A DNA stretch of 64,000 nucleotides from Jejubacter sp036620675 (GTDB taxonomy: Bacteria > Pseudomonadota > Gammaproteobacteria > Enterobacterales > Enterobacteriaceae), in NCBI GenBank assembly GCA_036620675.1, contig JAZHEE010000007.1; one strand, written 5' to 3'. The position numbers and the translations under genes were made by a program. Numbering within the stretch: position 1 is the first letter of the stretch; every line of letters starts with the position of its first letter. Below are positions 35,457 to 44,182 of this stretch, one piece after another. The notes below the pieces were generated by a model. The model was not told where the DNA came from. It made no database searches and saw only the letters and a list, made by a program, of their open reading frames with translations.

Positions 35457-37415
35457 TTAAACGCCGGGCGCGGCCTCTTCGCCGCTGCGACTCCCCCGGC
35501 GTCTGCCTTTCGCCGCGCCGCCTTTACGGGTAGCGCGTTTTTCCGTCTGTGGCTGGGGCGCTACCAGGCCGCGAAACTGGCGCACCGGCGTATTACGCGC
35601 CAGACCTATCAACTCATGCAGGGTATCCACCAGCGGATGCATAAAATCCTGATAGCGGCACTGCTTTTCGCTGATGCGCGTCAGTACCGATTCCCAGTGG
35701 GCGGTCATATCCGGGCGTCCGGCGATCTCCGGCAGCGAGTGGATAAGTGCCCTTCCCGCGTCCGACGAGTGGATATAGCGCCCCTTCTTGACCAGAAAAC
35801 CGCGCCGGAACAGCAGCTCGATAATCCCCGCCCGGGTCGCCTCGGTACCCAGTCCATCCGTGGCGCGCAGGATCTTTTTTAAATCCTTATCCTGCACGAA
35901 ACGCGCAATACCGGTCATGGCCGACAGCAACGTAGCGTCGGTAAAGTGCCGCGGCGGCTGGGTCTGGCGCTCGACCACCTCGCCCTTTTCGCACAATAGC
36001 TCGTCGCCCTTAGCCACCACCGGCAAAGGCGTACCGTCGTTATCTTCATCACGCTCTTTTGCCCCCAGCAGGGTACGCCAGCCGGCCTCCGCCAGAAAAC
36101 GCGCCTTCGCCACAAAGCGGCCGCCCGCGATATCGAGATCGATAACGCACTTGCGAAATACCGCATCCGGGCAGAACTGCATCAGATACTGACGGGCGAT
36201 AAGCTCATAAATACGCCCCTCATTTTCCGTCAGCTTCACGGCGCTGCCGCGGGCGGTCGGGATGATGGCATGGTGGGCATCCACCTTTTTATCGTCCCAG
36301 CAGCGGTTGCGCAGTTCGGGATCCACCACCGGTTGCGGCAGCAGACCCGGCGCGTGAACGCCGATAGCGTTCAGCACCGAATGGCGCCCGGCGTAGTGCT
36401 CTTCCGGCAGATAACGGCAGTCAGAGCGGGGATAAGTAATCAGCTTGTGGGTTTCATACAGTTTCTGACAGGTATCCAGCACCGTCTGGGCGCTGAGCCC
36501 GAAGCGCTTTGCGGCTTCAATCTGCAGACTGGATAGCGAAAACGGCAGCGGCGCCGTTTCCGATTCGCGCTTATCGTTATAGGCCGTTACCGTGGCGGGC
36601 TGACCGGTGATACGTGTAACGACGTGCTCCGCCAGCCCGCGGTGCAGCAACCGTCCCTCTTCATCCTGATAAGGCTCGCAGGAGTCGCTGGGCTGCCATA
36701 TCGCAACAAAGCGCTCATCCTTTGGAGTAACGATATGGGCGCGCACCTCGAAGAAATCGCGCGGCACGAAGTTTTCGATCTCTTCATCGCGGCGCACTAC
36801 CAGCCCCAGCACCGGCGTCTGCACTCGTCCGACCGACAGCACCCCCTGATAGCCGGCATTACGCCCCAGCAGGGTCCAGGCCCGGGTCATATTGATGCCA
36901 TACAGCCAGTCGGCGCGGGCACGTGCCAGCGCCGAAACGCACAGCGGCACAAATTCGCTATTGGCGCGTAGTTTTGAAATGGCGCGCTCCACCGCCTGCG
37001 GGTTGAGATCGTTAATCAGACAGCGCTGAACCTGACGCCGCTTTTCCGGCGTCAGCTCAAGATAGTCGAGCACCTCGTCAACCAGCAGCTGTCCTTCGCG
37101 ATCCGGGTCCCCGGCGTGCACTACTTCACTGGCCTGATCCAGCAGCTTACGGATGACGTTAAGCTGTTTGGCGACCGATGGCCGCGGCTGCAGCCGCCAC
37201 TTTTCCGGGACTATAGGCAAGTCGGCCAGATTCCAGCGCGCGTAGCGGCCATCATAGACGTCCGGCTGCGCCTGCTCCAGCAGGTGGCCCACGCACCAGG
37301 TCACCACCTGGCCGTTGCCGCATTCAATATAGCCATCGCCGCGACGATGAGGTTTAGGGAGCACATCGGCAATGGCTCTCCCAAGACTCGGCTTTTCCGC
37401 GATAAACAGCCGCAT
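35457..37415 (-). CDS. topB: DNA topoisomerase III
   Basis: 652 residues. Type IA topoisomerase: N-terminal Toprim (MRLFIAEKPSLGRAI, acidic DPDREGQLL), the active-site Tyr in LITYPRSDCRYL, and a very basic C-terminal tail (KRATRKGGAAKGRRRGSR) for DNA binding. It decatenates replication intermediates. There is no room for a separate terminator, since gdhA ends one base away, so the two transcripts overlap. E. coli has ynjI between them. Confidence 0.98.
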   Translation of the reverse strand: MRLFIAEKPSLGRAIADVLPKPHRRGDGYIECGNGQVVTWCVGHLLEQAQPDVYDGRYARWNLADLPIVPEKWRLQPRPSVAKQLNVIRKLLDQASEVVHAGDPDREGQLLVDEVLDYLELTPEKRRQVQRCLINDLNPQAVERAISKLRANSEFVPLCVSALARARADWLYGINMTRAWTLLGRNAGYQGVLSVGRVQTPVLGLVVRRDEEIENFVPRDFFEVRAHIVTPKDERFVAIWQPSDSCEPYQDEEGRLLHRGLAEHVVTRITGQPATVTAYNDKRESETAPLPFSLSSLQIEAAKRFGLSAQTVLDTCQKLYETHKLITYPRSDCRYLPEEHYAGRHSVLNAIGVHAPGLLPQPVVDPELRNRCWDDKKVDAHHAIIPTARGSAVKLTENEGRIYELIARQYLMQFCPDAVFRKCVIDLDIAGGRFVAKARFLAEAGWRTLLGAKERDEDNDGTPLPVVAKGDELLCEKGEVVERQTQPPRHFTDATLLSAMTGIARFVQDKDLKKILRATDGLGTEATRAGIIELLFRRGFLVKKGRYIHSSDAGRALIHSLPEIAGRPDMTAHWESVLTRISEKQCRYQDFMHPLVDTLHELIGLARNTPVRQFRGLVAPQPQTEKRATRKGGAAKGRRRGSRSGEEAAPGV

Positions 37416-37419
37416 GGAA

Positions 37420-38463
37420 TCAGCGCACCTCGATCATCGGGCGTCCGCCCCGGGCCTCGCGCAGCTCGCCGATAGCCGTTAATTCCAGCCCCAGCTGAAG
37501 CGCCTGTTCCAGCACCTGCGCTTCAGCTTCCGGTGCCACCGCCAGCAGCAGGCCACCGGAAGTCTGGGGATCGCACAGCAGGCAGCGCCAGGCCTCGGGC
37601 ATCTCGCCCATCAGGTGACCGTAGCTGGCGAAGTTACGCTCGGTGCCGCCAGGCACGCAGCCCTGATCGATATAGGCCTCGACGCCGGGAAGTTTCGGCA
37701 CCCGATCAAACCAGACTTCAGCCTGAACGCCGGCGCCCTGACACATTTCGCTCAGATGACCCAGAAGGCCAAAGCCGGTGACGTCGGTCATCGCCATCAC
37801 GCCGTCCAGCTTCGCCAGCTGCGCGCCGGGTTTGTTCATCCGGCACATCACTTCGGTCGCCAGACCTTTATGTTCCGGCAGCAGGCACGATTTTTTCTCG
37901 GCCGTGGTCAGTACGCCAATGCCCAGCGGCTTGGTGAGATAAAGCCTGCATCCCGCCCGGGCGGTGCTGTTTTTCTTAATCTGTTCGGTAGGCACCACGC
38001 CGGTGACCGCCAGACCGAAAATGGGCTCAGGCGCATCGATGGAATGGCCGCCCGCCAGGGCGATCTCCGCCTGACGGCAGGCTTCACGCCCCCCTTCGGT
38101 CACCTGACGGGCGATTTCCGGGGCCAGCTTATCCAGCGGCCAGCCCAGAATGGCAATCGCCATGATAGGCTTGCCGCCCATCGCATATATATCGCTGATG
38201 GCGTTAGTGGCGGCAATGCGGCCGAAGTCGAAAGGATCGTCGACGATCGGCATAAAAAAGTCGGTGGTGCTAATGATGCTGGTGCCATTGCCCAGATCGT
38301 AAACGGCCGCATCATCACGGGTCTCATTGCCCACCAGCAGGTTCGGATCGATGAACTTCGCCTGTTCGCTGTGCAGAATGGTTTCCAGCACCTTCGGGGA
38401 AATTTTGCAGCCGCAACCGGCTCCGTGGCTATATTGCGTCAAACGAATGGCTTGCTCACTCAT
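37420..38463 (-). CDS. selD: Selenide, water dikinase (selenophosphate synthetase)
   Basis: 347 residues. The N-terminal active-site region HGAGCGCK has Cys17, Cys19 and Lys20, so this is a cysteine form, not a selenocysteine form. Gly-rich ATP sites (EIALAGGHSID, MTDVTGFGLLGHL) follow. It makes selenophosphate from selenide and ATP for selenocysteine tRNA. topB follows after 4 bases, as in E. coli. Confidence 0.98.
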   Translation of the reverse strand: MSEQAIRLTQYSHGAGCGCKISPKVLETILHSEQAKFIDPNLLVGNETRDDAAVYDLGNGTSIISTTDFFMPIVDDPFDFGRIAATNAISDIYAMGGKPIMAIAILGWPLDKLAPEIARQVTEGGREACRQAEIALAGGHSIDAPEPIFGLAVTGVVPTEQIKKNSTARAGCRLYLTKPLGIGVLTTAEKKSCLLPEHKGLATEVMCRMNKPGAQLAKLDGVMAMTDVTGFGLLGHLSEMCQGAGVQAEVWFDRVPKLPGVEAYIDQGCVPGGTERNFASYGHLMGEMPEAWRCLLCDPQTSGGLLLAVAPEAEAQVLEQALQLGLELTAIGELREARGGRPMIEVR

Positions 38464-38580
38464 GGACCTCTCCTGTCATTGGCTATGGCCCATATGGTAG
38501 CGCCAGAATGCGGGAGTGGTAAGAGTGGCCATCCGAATTGCGCTGCTTTTGCTCATAATCCAGACAGCCAGGAGGAAGTT

Positions 38581-39132
38581 TCAGAATCGTTGCACGAACG
38601 GTGTGATATCCGGCACGCTAATCGAGGTCGCCGCTTTGAGCTGTGGCGTACCCAGATAGAGGAAGCCCACAATTTTATCCTGCTCGCGGCAGTGAAAAGC
38701 GGCCCGTACTGCTGCATCTTCGGTCCAGGGGCCGCTACGCCAGATACCGTTAAAGCCCTGAGCCTGGGCCGCCATCTGCATTGCCATCACCGCACAGCCC
38801 GCGGAACAGAGCTGTTCCCAGTGCGGCACCTTTGGATGATCTTCGCAGTGGGCCACTACGGTGATAATCAGCGGCGCGCGAAACGGCGAGGTACGCGACT
38901 TTTCGATCCCCTTTTCATCCAGGCCTTTGGCTTTCGCTGCCTCTTCCAGCAGCAGGCTGAAGCGCGCGCGCCCTTCCCCTTCGATCAGGAAAAAGCGCCA
39001 GGGTTGCAGACCGCCGTGATCCGGCGCCCGCATACCGGCCAGCAGAATATTTTGTAACGCTTCGCCTTGCGGCGCCGGCTCCGCAAGGCGGGAAGCGCTG
39101 CGGCGGTTAATTAACAGTTCTAATGCATCCAT
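38581..39132 (-). CDS. ydjA: Putative NAD(P)H nitroreductase YdjA
   Basis: 183 residues starting MDALELLINRRSASRLAEPA, the minimal nitroreductase family length. FMN-binding residues are in NRRSASR and the GLQPWRFFLIEG and GFLYLGTP segments. A flavin reductase whose natural substrate is not settled. It precedes selD on the same strand as in E. coli. Confidence 0.95.
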   Translation of the reverse strand: MDALELLINRRSASRLAEPAPQGEALQNILLAGMRAPDHGGLQPWRFFLIEGEGRARFSLLLEEAAKAKGLDEKGIEKSRTSPFRAPLIITVVAHCEDHPKVPHWEQLCSAGCAVMAMQMAAQAQGFNGIWRSGPWTEDAAVRAAFHCREQDKIVGFLYLGTPQLKAATSISVPDITPFVQRF

Positions 39133-39300
39133 TTTTAACTCCAGTAACGATGCTTTCCCATGAAATTAACACAGCAAGGTAGATTGTTACAGCACAGCGC
39201 CGATTCCTGCTGACAATCCGCCTGCGTATATTTAGGATAAACAATATACTGGCTGCCACGGGATCGCTGGCAGTGATATCTATCTGGTTATGGAGAATAC

Positions 39301-41163
39301 ATGCGCACCCTTTGGCGAATCTTTGCTGGCTTTTTTAAATGGAGCTGGCGCCTGCTGAATTTCATCAGGGAACTGGTACTTAACCTGTTCTTTATCTTCC
39401 TGGTTCTGGTTGGCGTCGGCGTCTGGATGCAGTTCAGTAGCCTGACGTCCGATACCAGCCGACCCACCGAGCGCGGCGCGCTGTTGCTGGATATTACCGG
39501 CGTCGTGGTCGATAAACCCTCGGTCAGCAATAAGCTGGGAATACTGGGCCGCCAGCTGTTCGGCGCCAGCTCCGACCGGCTTCAGGAAAACTCGCTGTTC
39601 GATATTGTCGATGCCATTCGTCAGGCGAAGGACGACGCGAATATTACCGGCATCGTGCTCGATCTGAAAAACTTTGCCGGCGCCGATCAGCCTTCGATGC
39701 GCTACATCGGTAAGGCGCTGCAGGAGTTTCGCGCCAGCGGCAAACCGGTTTACGCCCGGGGAGCGAACTACAGCCAGGGGCAGTACCTGCTGGCAAGCTT
39801 CGCCAATAAGATCTGGCTCTCTCCGCAGGGCGAGGTGGATCTGCACGGTTTTGCCACTAACGGCATGTACTATAAGTCACTGCTGGAAAAGCTGAAGGTC
39901 AACACCCACGTATTCCGGGTGGGCACCTACAAGTCCGCCGTAGAGCCATTTATCCGCGATGATATGTCCGATGCCGCCCGTGAGGCGGACAGCCGCTGGA
40001 TTGGCGAACTCTGGAGCAACTACCTTGACACCATCGCCGCTAACCGTAAGGTTCCGGCTGAACAAATCTTCCCCGGCGCCCAGGGGCTGCTGAGCAAGCT
40101 GACCGAGCTGAAAGGCGATACCGCGCAGTACGCTCTGAAGAACAAGCTGGTGGATGAGCTGGCCACTTCCGACGTGGTCGACCAGGCACTGGGCAAGCAG
40201 TTCGGCTGGGACGACAAGCAGAAAACCTATAAGGCCACCAGTCTCTATGATTACAGCGTCAAGCCCGCTGCGCAGAAAGGCGGCGCTATTGCGGTAATTC
40301 TGGCGAGCGGTGCGATCATAGACGGCGAAGACTCCGCCAGTAATATGGGCGGCGACACCACGGCGGCGCACATTCGCGAAGCCCGGCTCGATCCCAACGT
40401 CAAAGCCATCGTACTGCGGGTTAACAGCCCCGGAGGCAGCGTCAGCGCCTCTGAAGTGATTCGCGAAGAGCTGGCCGCGGCGAAGGCGCAGGGCAAACCG
40501 ATTGTGGTTTCTATGGGCGGTATGGCGGCTTCCGGCGGTTACTGGATCTCGACCCCGGCGAACTATATCGTGGCATCCCCCACCACCCTGACCGGCTCTA
40601 TCGGCATCTTCGGGGTTATCACGACCCTTGAAGAGAGTCTGAAGAGCGTGGGCGTCAATACTGACGGAGTCGCCACCTCGCCGCTGGCGGACGTATCGAC
40701 CACCAAAGCGCTGCCTCCGGAAGTTCAGCAGATGATGCAGTTGAGCATCGAAAACGGTTATCAGCGCTTTATTAACCTGGTGGCGAAATCGCGCAACAAG
40801 ACGCCGGAGCAGATCGACCAGATTGCCCAGGGTCACGTCTGGACAGGCCAGGACGCCAGACAGAATGGCCTGGTGGATAGCCTGGGCGACTTTGATGACG
40901 CCGTTAACAAGGCGGCGGAGCTGGCGAAACTGAAACAGTGGCACCTGAAGTTCCAGCTGGACGATCCGGGTCTGTTCGATCAGTTGCTGAGCCAAATGGG
41001 CGCCTCAGTGCAGGCTTCGCTGCCCAAAGCGCTGCTGGCGTACCTGCCGGCACCGCTGGCGCAGGCCACCAGCGAGCTGAAAGCCCAGGGCGACAAATGG
41101 CAGGCGCTGAACGATCCCCAAAATCGCTATGCATTGTGCCTGACCTGTGGTGATGTGAAGTAG
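39301..41163 (+). CDS. sppA: Protease IV (signal peptide peptidase SppA)
   Basis: 620 residues (E. coli 618). A TM anchor (about 22-42, LVLNLFFIFLVLVGVGVWM) precedes two S49 peptidase repeats. The catalytic Lys211 (GTYKSAVEPF) in the first and Ser411 (GMAASGGYW) in the second match the E. coli Lys209/Ser409 dyad. An inner membrane protease facing the periplasm, it digests cleaved signal peptides. The stop is followed by a duplicated hairpin and a structured element. Confidence 0.98.
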   Translation: MRTLWRIFAGFFKWSWRLLNFIRELVLNLFFIFLVLVGVGVWMQFSSLTSDTSRPTERGALLLDITGVVVDKPSVSNKLGILGRQLFGASSDRLQENSLFDIVDAIRQAKDDANITGIVLDLKNFAGADQPSMRYIGKALQEFRASGKPVYARGANYSQGQYLLASFANKIWLSPQGEVDLHGFATNGMYYKSLLEKLKVNTHVFRVGTYKSAVEPFIRDDMSDAAREADSRWIGELWSNYLDTIAANRKVPAEQIFPGAQGLLSKLTELKGDTAQYALKNKLVDELATSDVVDQALGKQFGWDDKQKTYKATSLYDYSVKPAAQKGGAIAVILASGAIIDGEDSASNMGGDTTAAHIREARLDPNVKAIVLRVNSPGGSVSASEVIREELAAAKAQGKPIVVSMGGMAASGGYWISTPANYIVASPTTLTGSIGIFGVITTLEESLKSVGVNTDGVATSPLADVSTTKALPPEVQQMMQLSIENGYQRFINLVAKSRNKTPEQIDQIAQGHVWTGQDARQNGLVDSLGDFDDAVNKAAELAKLKQWHLKFQLDDPGLFDQLLSQMGASVQASLPKALLAYLPAPLAQATSELKAQGDKWQALNDPQNRYALCLTCGDVK

Positions 41164-41174
41164 CTTTCCCCTAT

Positions 41175-41194
41175 AGCCCAGCGCCTGCCGGGCT
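41175..41194 (+). repeat. Left copy of duplicated sppA terminator hairpin
   Basis: AGCCCAGCGCCTGCCGGGCT lies 11 bases after the sppA stop. It is 19/20 identical to 41334-41353, but the mismatch weakens the stem and no U-tract follows, so it should terminate poorly. Confidence 0.85.
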
Positions 41195-41333
41195 ATGATT
41201 GCGGCTAAAGAGGGAAAAACGTGGTTTTTCCCTCTTTGGGTAAGTCGCCGAAAATCAATAAATTGATTTTCCTTGTTTATTTTAAGAGGAATTTGGGCCG
41301 GAGGTATCCGGCCCTGAGTTCATCATTTGCCCC
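41195..41333 (+). repeat. Three-hairpin dispersed element, copy 1
   Basis: A 139-nt unit inserted between two copies of the sppA terminator hairpin. Hairpin 1: AAAGAGGGAAAAAC (41207-41220) with its exact complement at 41224-41237. Hairpin 2: GAAAATCAAT (41250-41259) with complement at 41262-41271, followed by CTTGTTTATTTT. Hairpin 3: GGGCCGG (41295-41301) with complement at 41308-41314. The same hairpins, spacings and core sequence recur inverted at 47082-47222. It has no ORF of note. Confidence 0.85.
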
Positions 41334-41361
41334 AGCCCGGCGCCTGCCGGGCTGTTTTTTT
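41334..41361 (+). terminator. sppA terminator (right copy of duplicated hairpin)
   Basis: AGCCCGGC (41334-41341) pairs perfectly with GCCGGGCT (41346-41353), followed by GTTTTTTT. It is the functional-looking terminator of the pair, now 170 bases downstream of sppA because of the element. Confidence 0.9.
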
Positions 41362-41412
41362 CCCGGAACCCTGGCTATATTGCGGCTGTTTATTTCAGCC
41401 CAGAGTCCTCTG

Positions 41413-42444
41413 ATGCCAAAGAAATCGATTTACGTCGCTTATACCGGCGGAACCATTGGGATGCAGCGCTCCGAACAGGGGTACATTCCGGTATCCGGCC
41501 ATCTGCAGCGCCAGCTCGCACTGATGCCGGAGTTTCACCGCCCGGAAATGCCGGACTTTACTATCCACGAATATCAGCCGCTGATGGACTCATCGGATAT
41601 GACGCCGGAAGACTGGCAGCATATCGCCGATGACATTAAAGCCCACTACCACGACTATGATGGCTTTGTGATCCTGCACGGCACCGATACCATGGCCTTT
41701 ACCGCTTCAGCGCTCTCTTTCATGCTGGAAAATCTGGGCAAGCCGGTAATTGTGACAGGGTCACAAATCCCACTGGCGGAATTACGTTCAGACGGACAGA
41801 CCAATCTTCTGAACGCGCTGTATGTGGCGGCCAACTACCCGGTTAACGAGGTCACGCTGTTTTTTAATAACCGCCTGTATCGCGGCAACCGTACCACCAA
41901 GGCTCATGCCGATGGCTTCGATGCCTTTGCTTCGCCTAACCTGGCGCCGCTGCTTGAAGCCGGGATCCATATCCGGCGCCTGAATACGCCGGCGGCTCCC
42001 ACTGGCCACGGCGAACTACTCGTGCACACCATTACGCCGCAGCCTATTGGGGTGGTGACCATCTATCCGGGTATTTCGGCCGATGTGGTGGGCAACTTCC
42101 TGCGCCAGCCGGTACGGGCGCTGATCCTGCGCTCCTACGGCGTCGGCAACGCGCCTCAGCACGCCGATTTTCTGGGTGAGCTACGGGCGGCCAGCGAACG
42201 CGGCATCGTGGTGGTGAATCTAACCCAGTGCATGTCGGGGCGCGTCAATATGGGCGGCTATGCCACCGGTAACGCCCTGGCCCATGCCGGCGTGGTCGGC
42301 GGCGCCGATATGACGGTAGAAGCGACCCTGACCAAACTGCACTGGCTGTTAAGCCAGGGGCTGGAGGCTCCCGCTATTCGAGCGGCGATGGCGCAAAACC
42401 TGCGCGGTGAACTGACCCCGGAAACCGAAGGAGCAACGCCATGA
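41413..42444 (+). CDS. ansA: L-asparaginase I (cytoplasmic)
   Basis: 343 residues from MPKKSIYVAYTGGTIGMQRS; upstream in-frame codons belong to the repeat element and are rejected. The first catalytic Thr is in YTGGTIG and the second in LHGTDTMAF (Thr-Asp-Lys type). A low-affinity cytosolic asparaginase, making Asp and ammonia. pncA overlaps its end by 4 bases, so the two are coupled as in E. coli. Confidence 0.97.
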   Translation: MPKKSIYVAYTGGTIGMQRSEQGYIPVSGHLQRQLALMPEFHRPEMPDFTIHEYQPLMDSSDMTPEDWQHIADDIKAHYHDYDGFVILHGTDTMAFTASALSFMLENLGKPVIVTGSQIPLAELRSDGQTNLLNALYVAANYPVNEVTLFFNNRLYRGNRTTKAHADGFDAFASPNLAPLLEAGIHIRRLNTPAAPTGHGELLVHTITPQPIGVVTIYPGISADVVGNFLRQPVRALILRSYGVGNAPQHADFLGELRAASERGIVVVNLTQCMSGRVNMGGYATGNALAHAGVVGGADMTVEATLTKLHWLLSQGLEAPAIRAAMAQNLRGELTPETEGATP

Positions 42445-43076
42445 CCCGTAGCGCCCTGTTACTGATCGACCTGCAGAATGATTTTTGCACCGGCGGCGCC
42501 CTGGCGGTGCCGGATGGCGATAGCGTCATCGCCGTCGCCAACCGACTCATCGATGCCTGTCAGGCCCGGGGGATCGCCGTACTGGCCAGCCAGGACTGGC
42601 ACCCGGCGAATCACGGCAGCTTCGCCAGCCAGCAGGGAGAAGCGCCTTACACTCAGGGTGAACTGGCGGGTCTGCCCCAGACCTGGTGGCCGGATCACTG
42701 CGTGCAGAACAGTCCGGGCGCGGCGCTGCATCCGGAGCTCCACCAGCAGGCTATCGATGCGCTGTTTTATAAGGGCGAGGATCCGCAGGTGGACAGCTAC
42801 AGCGCCTTCTTCGACAACGGACAGCGTCATCAGACGGCGCTGGACGGCTGGCTACGCCACCATGAAGTGAGCGGGCTTATCGTGATGGGACTGGCGACCG
42901 ACTACTGCGTCAAATTTACGGTGATGGATGCCCTGAGGCTCGGCTACCAGGTAACGCTTATCACCGATGGCTGCCGCGGGGTGAATATTTCACCCCAGGA
43001 CAGTGAACAGGCGCTGGCGGAAATGGCGGCGGCAGGCGCGATACTGCGCACCGAAATTGAAGCGTTTCAGCTATAG
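42441..43076 (+). CDS. pncA: Nicotinamidase
   Basis: 211 residues. Isochorismatase fold: catalytic Asp10 (LLLIDLQNDF), Lys in DALFYKGED and Cys in LATDYCVKFT, with metal ligands in DWHPANHGSF. It converts nicotinamide to nicotinate in NAD salvage (and would activate pyrazinamide). The start overlaps ansA. Confidence 0.97.
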   Translation: MTRSALLLIDLQNDFCTGGALAVPDGDSVIAVANRLIDACQARGIAVLASQDWHPANHGSFASQQGEAPYTQGELAGLPQTWWPDHCVQNSPGAALHPELHQQAIDALFYKGEDPQVDSYSAFFDNGQRHQTALDGWLRHHEVSGLIVMGLATDYCVKFTVMDALRLGYQVTLITDGCRGVNISPQDSEQALAEMAAAGAILRTEIEAFQL

Positions 43077-43083
43077 ACATACC

Positions 43084-43103
43084 GGCCCGGTTTTTCCCGG
43101 GCC
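43084..43103. terminator. Hairpin between pncA and yeaC
   Basis: GGCCCGG (43084-43090) and CCGGGCC (43097-43103) enclose a T-rich loop between convergent genes. It lacks an external U-tract. Confidence 0.6.
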
Positions 43104-43108
43104 AGTAA

Positions 43109-43399
43109 TTACTCTCGTTCCGGTTTCAGGGTAACGAACGGCGCCGGTTCGATACCGAACTCCTGCTTCAGTTGCTGTTTGCTCTTCATCACGATCTGAC
43201 CATCGGTGCCCAGCGTCATATGCTCAGGCTGATGATTATTACGCGACTGCCACAACAGAACCAGCTGCAGGGTGTTCTCTTTCTGCTCCGGCGTCAGCGC
43301 CACGCCATCCGGCCATTTACCCAGCTCGACGGCGGTGGCAAGACGCTGGTAAACCTCAGGCGTCATCGCCGCCAGGATCTGATCCATCTCCATACTCAT
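43109..43399 (-). CDS. yeaC: Conserved protein YeaC (DUF1315)
   Basis: 96 residues starting MSMEMDQILAAMTPEVYQRL, ending ALTPEQKENTL...FVTLKPERE; length and place match E. coli YeaC downstream of msrB. Soluble, no signal or membrane segment. Function unknown. Confidence 0.92.
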   Translation of the reverse strand: MSMEMDQILAAMTPEVYQRLATAVELGKWPDGVALTPEQKENTLQLVLLWQSRNNHQPEHMTLGTDGQIVMKSKQQLKQEFGIEPAPFVTLKPERE

Positions 43400-43437
43400 A
43401 GTTCATACTCTCCCGGGAAGGTAGCTGAATCGTTTTT

Positions 43438-43851
43438 TCAGCCCTTGATTCGTTCGCTGCCGCTGCCGTCGTTGAAGCTCAGGGAAGCGGAGTTCACGCA
43501 GTAGCGCTCGCCGGTGGGCTGCGGGCCGTCCGGAAAAACGTGGCCCAGATGGGCGTCGCAGTTTCCGCAGCGAATCTCAATACGTTCCATGCCGTGAGAA
43601 GAATCCTTCAGATAGCGGATAGCGCTTTCGCTGACCGGCTCATAAAAACTGGGCCAGCCGCAGCCGGAATCGTACTTAGTGATGGAGTTAAACAGCGGCG
43701 CATCGCACACCAGACAGTGGTAGATACCGTCATGCTTGTTATGTAGCAAACGCCCGCTAAACGGCGGCTCAGTGCCCTGCTGCTGCGTCACGTAGTACTG
43801 CATTTCATTCAGGGATTGCTTCAGTTCTTCGGTCGATTTTGAGTTAGCCAT
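43438..43851 (-). CDS. msrB: Peptide methionine-R-sulfoxide reductase MsrB
   Basis: 137 residues. Two CxxC zinc motifs (CLVCDAP and CGNCDAHLGH) and the catalytic Cys in GERYCVNSASL are present. It reduces Met-R-sulfoxide in proteins using thioredoxin. It is divergent from gapA, as in E. coli. Confidence 0.97.
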   Translation of the reverse strand: MANSKSTEELKQSLNEMQYYVTQQQGTEPPFSGRLLHNKHDGIYHCLVCDAPLFNSITKYDSGCGWPSFYEPVSESAIRYLKDSSHGMERIEIRCGNCDAHLGHVFPDGPQPTGERYCVNSASLSFNDGSGSERIKG

Positions 43852-44182
43852 ATACAGCGCTCTCTGTATGCATATCAGGGGTCTTCGATTTCGATTCTAA
43901 CAAAACATTAACAGCGTGGGTGCCGGTTTTGTTCTAAACTCAGCCCATAATAGCGAATGCGCCATCATTTGTGATCTTATTCACACTTTCTTATCCAGGG
44001 CGCTTTAAAATCTGCCGCATCGCCCTCATATGGGTGGCAGCAGAATGGAATTGTGGAGGCGAATCTCCCCTCCGTCGGTTTGATTTGTCGCAATGATTGA
44101 CACGATTCCGCTTGACGCTGCGTAAGGTTTTTGTAATTTTACAACCAACCTTTTATTCACTAACAAATAGCTGGTGGAATAT
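43852..44182. promoter_or_regulatory. msrB-gapA control region with gapA P1-type promoter
   Basis: About 330 bases. TTGACG (44112-44117), then CTGCGTAAGG and TTTTTGTAATTTTAC, reproduces the E. coli gapA P1 segment almost exactly as I recall it. Other gapA promoters known in E. coli (heat-shock, CRP) probably lie upstream but were not assigned. TGGTGGAAT just before the ATG is the ribosome site. Confidence 0.65.

Noticed and set aside
37615..39057. Long plus-strand open frame (about 480 codons) over selD and ydjA
   Set aside because: It is antisense to two clear genes, has no ribosome site and its translation resembles no protein; GC-rich codon bias on the other strand explains it.
39877..40995. 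Minus-strand frame of 372 codons opposite sppA
   Set aside because: Antisense shadow with shadow-like composition and no ribosome site.
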